Below, piece by piece: positions 58,675-64,000 of a DNA stretch of 64,000 nucleotides. Location of the stretch: the NCBI GenBank assembly GCA_009599575.1, contig VWND01000066.1:460873-524872 (forward strand). The letters run 5' to 3'. The first letter of the stretch is position 1. Every line of letters begins with the position of its first letter. The position numbers and the translations under genes are program-made. Origin of the DNA: Blumeriella jaapii. Lineage: Eukaryota; Ascomycota; Leotiomycetes; Helotiales; Drepanopezizaceae. Below the pieces are notes generated by a model. That model did no database searches. It saw only the letters and a program-made list of their open reading frames with translations, and was not told the DNA's origin.

Positions 58675-58777
58675 AATTACATAATATATAAATTAAATAA
58701 TATATAAATTAAATAATATATAAATTAAATAATATATAAATTAAATAATATATAAATTAAATAATATATAAATTAAA
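58675..58777 (+). repeat. 16-bp minisatellite ATAATATATAAATTAA
   Basis: About six nearly perfect tandem copies. Confidence 0.8.
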
Positions 58778-59440
58778 TATTTATCATATTTAATAAATAA
58801 ATAAATAAATAGCGTATAAAATAAAAGGAAGATAAATATAAATAGAAAAAAAAAACTTATATTACAAAAAACAAGGTGGCGTTTAATTTATAATAAATAA
58901 ATATATAAATAAATATATATCAGAAAAAGGTATAAATAATAATTATAAAAGAAAATTAATATATAATATAATATAAATTATAAAAAATTAAAATAAAAAT
59001 CTAAAGAAATACATTTATAATACAAAAGACAAAAAAATAGCCTAAAATTTAAAAACAATAATATAAAAATCGAAAAAAAAAAAACATAATAAAAAAGACA
59101 AAAAAATCAGCTTAAAATTCATAAAAAAAAGAATATAAATTAAAAATTTAAAGTATATAATAATTTAAACTGGATATAGCGTATATATTATAAGAAATAA
59201 TAATATAAATAAATAAAGTTTAATTTAAATTAAAAGAAAAACGGGGTGGCGTTCAAACTATAAATTTTTTATTTATAAATAAATAAAAAAATAAAAAAAA
59301 ATTTCAAAAATAAAAAAAGCAAAAGATATGAAAACATATTAAAATAAAATATACATAATAAAACCAGCAGAAAATAGCGTATAAATTATAATAAAAAGAT
59401 TTATTAAAAGATTTGCAACGGATAGCGTTTATTATAAAAT
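58778..59440. other. A-rich low-complexity DNA
   Basis: Nothing recognisable apart from AGCGT-like cores (for example 58812, 59178, 59376). Confidence 0.45.
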
Positions 59441-60320
59441 AAAAATAAAATAAAAATAAAATAGAAATAAAAGTAAAGTAAAAGTAAACTAAAGTAAAAG
59501 TAAGATAGAAGTGAAATAAAAATAACCAAAAGTAAAATAAAAGTTAATCAAAAACTAAAAAGAATTAAAGCGTTTGTATTATAAGAAAGTAATATATAAA
59601 TAAATCAAAAATTGTATAATAAAATAAGCAATAAAAATTGTTTAAATTGTAAAGAATAAAAAAAAAAAATAGAAATAAAATACAAGTAAAATAAAATTGA
59701 AATAAAAATAAAATAAAAGTAATATAAAAGTAAAATAAAAGTAAAATAATAGTAAAACATTTGCATTATAAAAAAGTAATATATAATTAAATCAAAAATT
59801 ATATAATATAATAAGTAATAGAAATCGTATAAGCTGTAAAGAATTAGAATAGAAATAAAATAAAAGTAAAATAAAAGTAAAATAAAAGTAAAATAAAAGT
59901 AAAATAAAAGTAAAATAAAAGTTAAATAAAAGTAAAATAAAAGTAAAATAAAAGTAAAATAAAAGTAAAATAAAAGTAAAATAAAATTAAAATAGAAATA
60001 TAATAAAAGTAAAGCGTTTGTATTGTAAAAAAATAAAATATAATTGAATTAAAAATTATATAATAATATAAGCAATAGAAATCGTTTATATTGTAATAAA
60101 TTAAAACAAAATTAAAATAGAAATAAAATAAATAATAAAATAAGCTACGAAAATCGTATATATTATAAAAGAATAATATATGAATAAAATAGAAATAAAA
60201 AAAAATAAAGAAGAAATGAAATAAAAATAAAATAGAAATAAAATAAAAGTAAAATAAAAGTAAAATGGAAACAAAACAAAAGTAAACTGAAAATAAAATA
60301 AAAACAAAAAATAAATTAGA
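59441..60320 (+). repeat. 11-bp AAAAGTAAAAT minisatellite and relatives
   Basis: Long runs of AAAAGTAAAAT (clearest 59860-59985) alternate with AAATAGAAAT-type repeats. The 197-codon minus-strand open frame across it (Phe/Tyr/Leu/Ile only) is a by-product of the repeat. Confidence 0.75.
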
Positions 60321-61270
60321 CAAATATAAAACAGAAATAAAATAAATAAAATAAAAAATAAAAAAAACCATAGGGAGCGTATCTACTAAAAAAATTAATA
60401 TATAAATAAATGTCCTAAAAAAATATAATAAAACAAGTAATAAAAAATGTATAAATTGATTTGTTTCTATAAATAAATATAATATATTATAAAACAAGCA
60501 AAAAGGAGCGTACAAGTTATAAAAAAGTATTAATTATAATAATCAAAAGATAGCGTATAAAAGAAAAAACTTAGTATTAAATAATTATTAAATTAAATAG
60601 AAAAGAATATTATTAAATAAATAAATAAAAGCTTATATATTATAAGGAAATAATATATAAGAAAAATAAATCAAAAAAAAAACTAATAAATAAAATTAAA
60701 ATTGTTAATTGAAAGAAAAAAATAAAAAAATAAAAAATAAAAATAAAAATTATATTAAAAAATAGGCAGAAGATAGCGTTGATAATTAAAGAAAAAAAAT
60801 TATAAATAAAATATATATAATAATAAAATATGCAAAAAAAGCGTTCCATAATATCAAAATAATAATATTTAAATAAAATATATTACAAAATAAATAATAA
60901 AAAGCGTATAAATTATTCGAAAATAAATATATAATTAAAAAATGAAATAAAATAAAAATGAAATATTTTATAAATTAGAAAGAAATAATTTGTAATAGAT
61001 AAATGAACTTAAAGATATAATATATTAGATTATATAAAAGACAGCGTTTTTATTATAACAAAATAAAATAAATAAAATTAATAAAAAAATTAAATAAGAA
61101 CGTATAAATTTAAAAGAAGGTTAGGGTTTATTAAGATTTTAATAAAATAAATCATACAATTAAATATGCAAAAAATAATATTCAAATTATAAAAAAATTA
61201 TATTTTAAATAAAATATATAGCAAATATACAATGAAAAAGATGTAAATTGAAAGAATAATAATATAGAAA
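60321..61270. other. A-rich low-complexity DNA
   Basis: No gene was seen. AGCGT cores continue (for example 60377, 60505, 60552, 60773). Confidence 0.45.
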
Positions 61271-61530
61271 GAAATATAACATAAAATTAGAAATTAAAAG
61301 CGGAGAAATTAGAAGGGAAAAAAGAGAGAACGAAAAAAAGGGAAAGAAGAGAGGAAGGGCTTTTTTAAAAGAAGCAAGGAAAAAAAGAGAGATATTAAAA
61401 AAGAGATTAAAAAAAGAGAGGAAAAAAGAGAGGAAAAAAAAGAGAGGAAAAAAAAGAAAAAGGAAAAAAGAGAAAAAAATAGAGAAAAAAAAGAGATTAA
61501 AAAAGAGAGGAAAAAAAGAAAAAAAAAAAT
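61271..61530 (+). repeat. Near-homopurine GA-rich tract
   Basis: About 260 bases made almost only of A and G on the plus strand, with AAAAAGAGAGGAAAAAAGAG-like repeats. Confidence 0.8.
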
Positions 61531-61945
61531 ATTATAAAAAATATATTAAAAAATATATTAAAAAATATATTAAAAAATATATTATAAAATGCATTCAAAA
61601 TTATATTAAAAAAATTTATTAAAATTTGATTAACAAAATATATTAAAAATGCAAAATATATTAACAAAATATATTAACAAAATATATTAACAAAATTTAT
61701 TAACAAAATATATTAACAAAATATATTAGCAAAATATATTAACAAAATATATTAACAGAATATATTAATAGAATATTATGAAAAATAAGAAAAATATAAG
61801 AAAATATAATAAAATATAATAGAATATAATAGAATATAATAGAATATAATGGAATATAATAGAATATAATAGAATATAATAAAATATAATAGAATATAAT
61901 AGAATATAATAGAATATAACATAATATAATAGAATATAATAGAAA
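61531..61945 (+). repeat. AATATATTAACAAA and AATATAATAG minisatellites
   Basis: An array of a ~13-14-bp unit (about 61540-61780), then a clear 10-bp unit AATATAATAG (about 61795-61945). Confidence 0.8.
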
Positions 61946-63540
61946 AAGTTATGAAAAGCGTATTAATTTAGAATAAATAAGAAATAAATAAAATATATAA
62001 TAGAATAAGCAATGGAAATCGTATAAATTATAAAGAATTAATATATAATTAAAAAAAAGAAAAGAAAAAAAGCATATGATAAAATAAGCATAATATAGCG
62101 TATAAATTATAGAAAAATAATATATAAACAGAATAAATAAAAATATAAAATAAAAAAAAAAAAAAAAAAAAAAAAATCGTAACAAATATGAAAAAGTAAT
62201 ATAAAAATAAAATATGTAACAAAATAAATAATAAAAAAGGCGTAAAAAGTATGAAAAAGTTACATAGAAATAAAATATATAATAGATTAAGTAATAGAAA
62301 GCGTAAAGTTTAATAAAAAAGTTATAAATAAATAAAATATAAATGAAATAAGTAATAGAAAGCGTAAAAAGTTATGAAAAAGTAATATAAAATAAAATTT
62401 ATAATAAAATAAGTAACAGAAAGCGTAAATGTTAAGAAAAAGTTATATATAAAATAAAATATATAATAAAATAAGTAATAGAAAGCGTAAATGGTAAAAA
62501 GAAAATATAAGAAAAAATATAAAAGGGCATAGGAAGCGTAAATATTATGAAAAAGTTATATGTAAATAAAATATATAATGAAATAAGTAATAGAAAGCGT
62601 AAATGGTAAAAAGAAAATATAAGAAAAAATATAAAAGGGCATAGGAAGCGTAAATATTATGAAAAAAAATATATGTAAATAAAATATATAATGAAATAAG
62701 TAATAGAAAGCGTAAAAAGTTATGAGAAAGTAATATATATAAAAAATATATAATAAAAAATATATAATAAAAATATATAATAAAAATATATAATAAAATA
62801 AGTAATAAAAATATATAATAAAATAAAAGTAATAAAATAAGTAATAAAATAAGTAATAAAATAAGTAATAAAAAGCGTAAATAGTAAAAAGAAAATATAA
62901 AAAGAAAATATAAAAAAAAATATAAAAGAAAATATAAAAGAAAATATAAAAGAAAATATAAAAGAAAATATAAAAGAAAATATAAAAGAAAATATAAAAG
63001 AAAATATAAAAAAAAATATAAAAGAAAATATAAAAGAAAATATAAAAGAAAATATAAAAGAAAATAAAATTGAAAGCGTAAATGTTATAAAAAAGTTATA
63101 TATAAATAAAATATAAAATAAAATAAGTATTAAAAAGCGTAAATGTTTTAAAAAAATTATATATAAATATAAAAGAAAATATAAAAGAAAATATAAAAGA
63201 AAATATAAAAGAAAATAAAATTGAAAGCGTAAATGTTATAAAAAAGTTATATATAAATAAAATATAAAATAAAATAAGTATTAAAAAGCGTAAATGTTTT
63301 AAAAAAATTATATATAAATAAAATATAAAATAAAATAAGCAATGGAAAGTGTAAAAAGTAATATAAAATAAAAATATATAATAAAAAAAGGAATAGAAAG
63401 CGTAAAAATTATAAAAAAGTAATATGTAAATAAAATATATAATAAAATAAAAAATAATAATCGTAAAAAAATATGAAAAAGTAATATAAAAAAAAAATAT
63501 ATAATAAAATAAGCAATAGGAAGCGTAAAATTATAAAGAA
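61946..63540 (+). repeat. ~61-bp A-rich minisatellite with AGCGTAAA core
   Basis: Units of the form AGTAATAGAAAGCGTAAA plus a TTATGAAAAAGT-like segment plus an AATAAAATATATAATAAAAT-like segment recur. Cores fall near 62300, 62361, 62421, 62483, 62537, 62598, 62647 and 62709, so the spacing is mostly 50-65 bp. A sub-array of AAAATATAAAAG (about 62885-63065) and a ~145-bp direct repeat (about 63060-63200 and 63205-63345) are embedded. Confidence 0.75.
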
Positions 63541-64000
63541 ATAAAAATAAATAAATTAAAATAGATAAATTAAATAAATAAATTAAAATGGATAAATTAA
63601 AATAGATAAATTAAAATATGTAAATTAAAATAGATAGATTAAAATAAATAAATTAAGGTAAATAAATTAAAGTAAATAAATTAAAATAAATAAATTAAAA
63701 TAAATAAATTAAAATAAATAAATTATATAATAGAATAAGCATGAATAGCGTATAAGTTATAAGGGAATAATATAAGAATTAAAGATTTGGAATAATATAA
63801 AATAATTAAAATTAAATTTAAGATTAAATTTAGAAATATATTTAAAATAAAATAGAAAATTAAAATGGAAGTTAAGTTTAAATTAAAGTTTGAGTTAAGT
63901 TTAAGTTATATTTAAGTTATGAGTTAAGTTATGATTTAAGTTATGGTTTAAGTTATGGTTTAAGTTATGGGTTATTTAAGTTATGGTTTAAGTTATGGTT
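63541..64000 (+). repeat. AATAAATTAAAAT repeats, then a 12-bp GTTATGGTTTAA repeat at the window edge
   Basis: A ~12-13-bp AATAAATTAAAAT array covers about 63545-63725. The last ~100 bases are GTTATGGTTTAA-like copies running off the edge. This is not the TTAGGG telomere repeat. Confidence 0.7.

Noticed and set aside
59922..60515. Minus-strand 197-codon protein with many apparent membrane segments
   Set aside because: Composition is almost only Phe, Tyr, Leu and Ile because it is the complement of an A-rich minisatellite; other minus-strand frames at 57120-57368, 60640-60849 and 61949-62185 are the same kind of artefact.
63890..64000. Telomere at the right edge
   Set aside because: The repeat is GTTATGGTTTAA-like, not TTAGGG, and the C-rich telomere-like motif occurs only as single copies inside satA.
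53418..64000. Inserted mitochondrial DNA
   Set aside because: AT content would fit, but no mitochondrial gene, rRNA or intron sequence is visible and the region is dominated by short tandem repeats.

Overview
The window looks like a repeat-dominated, probably subtelomeric, segment from a filamentous ascomycete (Pezizomycotina). Three observations support this. The retrotransposons belong to fungal chromovirus, Ty3/Gypsy and Ty1/Copia types. Most copies carry the signature of repeat-induced point mutation (RIP: CpA to TpA on either strand, CpG spared, CAA/CAG codons turned into stops). There is also a decayed telomere-linked RecQ-like helicase (TLH) gene. No ordinary single-copy host gene was recognised.

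Layout. (1) 1-8840: a minus-strand Ty1/Copia element (5' LTR 8642-8840, gag 7842 down to 1) interrupted by a complete Ty3/Gypsy element A (883-6878, 175-bp LTRs, target duplication AAGTT). (2) 8841-21333: two heavily RIPed minus-strand copies, B1 and B2, of chromovirus family B, nested in each other's LTRs. (3) 21334-23580: element C, a plus-strand Gypsy fragment cut off after RNase H. (4) 23581-48000: three same-orientation units that all start with the same sequence, CTAATATTATAAGCGA (23581, 32094, 37933). Each holds a ~187-bp satellite (satA) and a 206-bp satellite (satB). Units 1 and 2 continue into the same family-B insertion (B3, B3'), truncated at different points. Unit 3 continues into the helicase gene. 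(5) 38178-44591: B4, an un-RIPed family-B chromovirus with identical 266-bp LTRs and target duplication GGCAG, sitting in satA of unit 3. (6) 48560-53417: TLH pseudogene. (7) 53418-64000: extremely A-rich low-complexity DNA with many micro- and minisatellites and a recurring AGCGT core.

Interpretation (inference). The satellite-plus-helicase unit behaves like a terminal, Y'-like element with a fixed inner end. Three times it is joined to a transposon whose distal part is missing, as if broken chromosome ends had been capped by a new unit. Near the fixed end lie a perfect 20-bp palindrome and a perfect hairpin that is present in opposite orientation in unit 3, resembling flip-flop hairpin ends. 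I regard this as the candidate undescribed system. Coordinates of RIPed gene pieces are approximate (tens of bases); LTR, target-site and junction coordinates were read directly.
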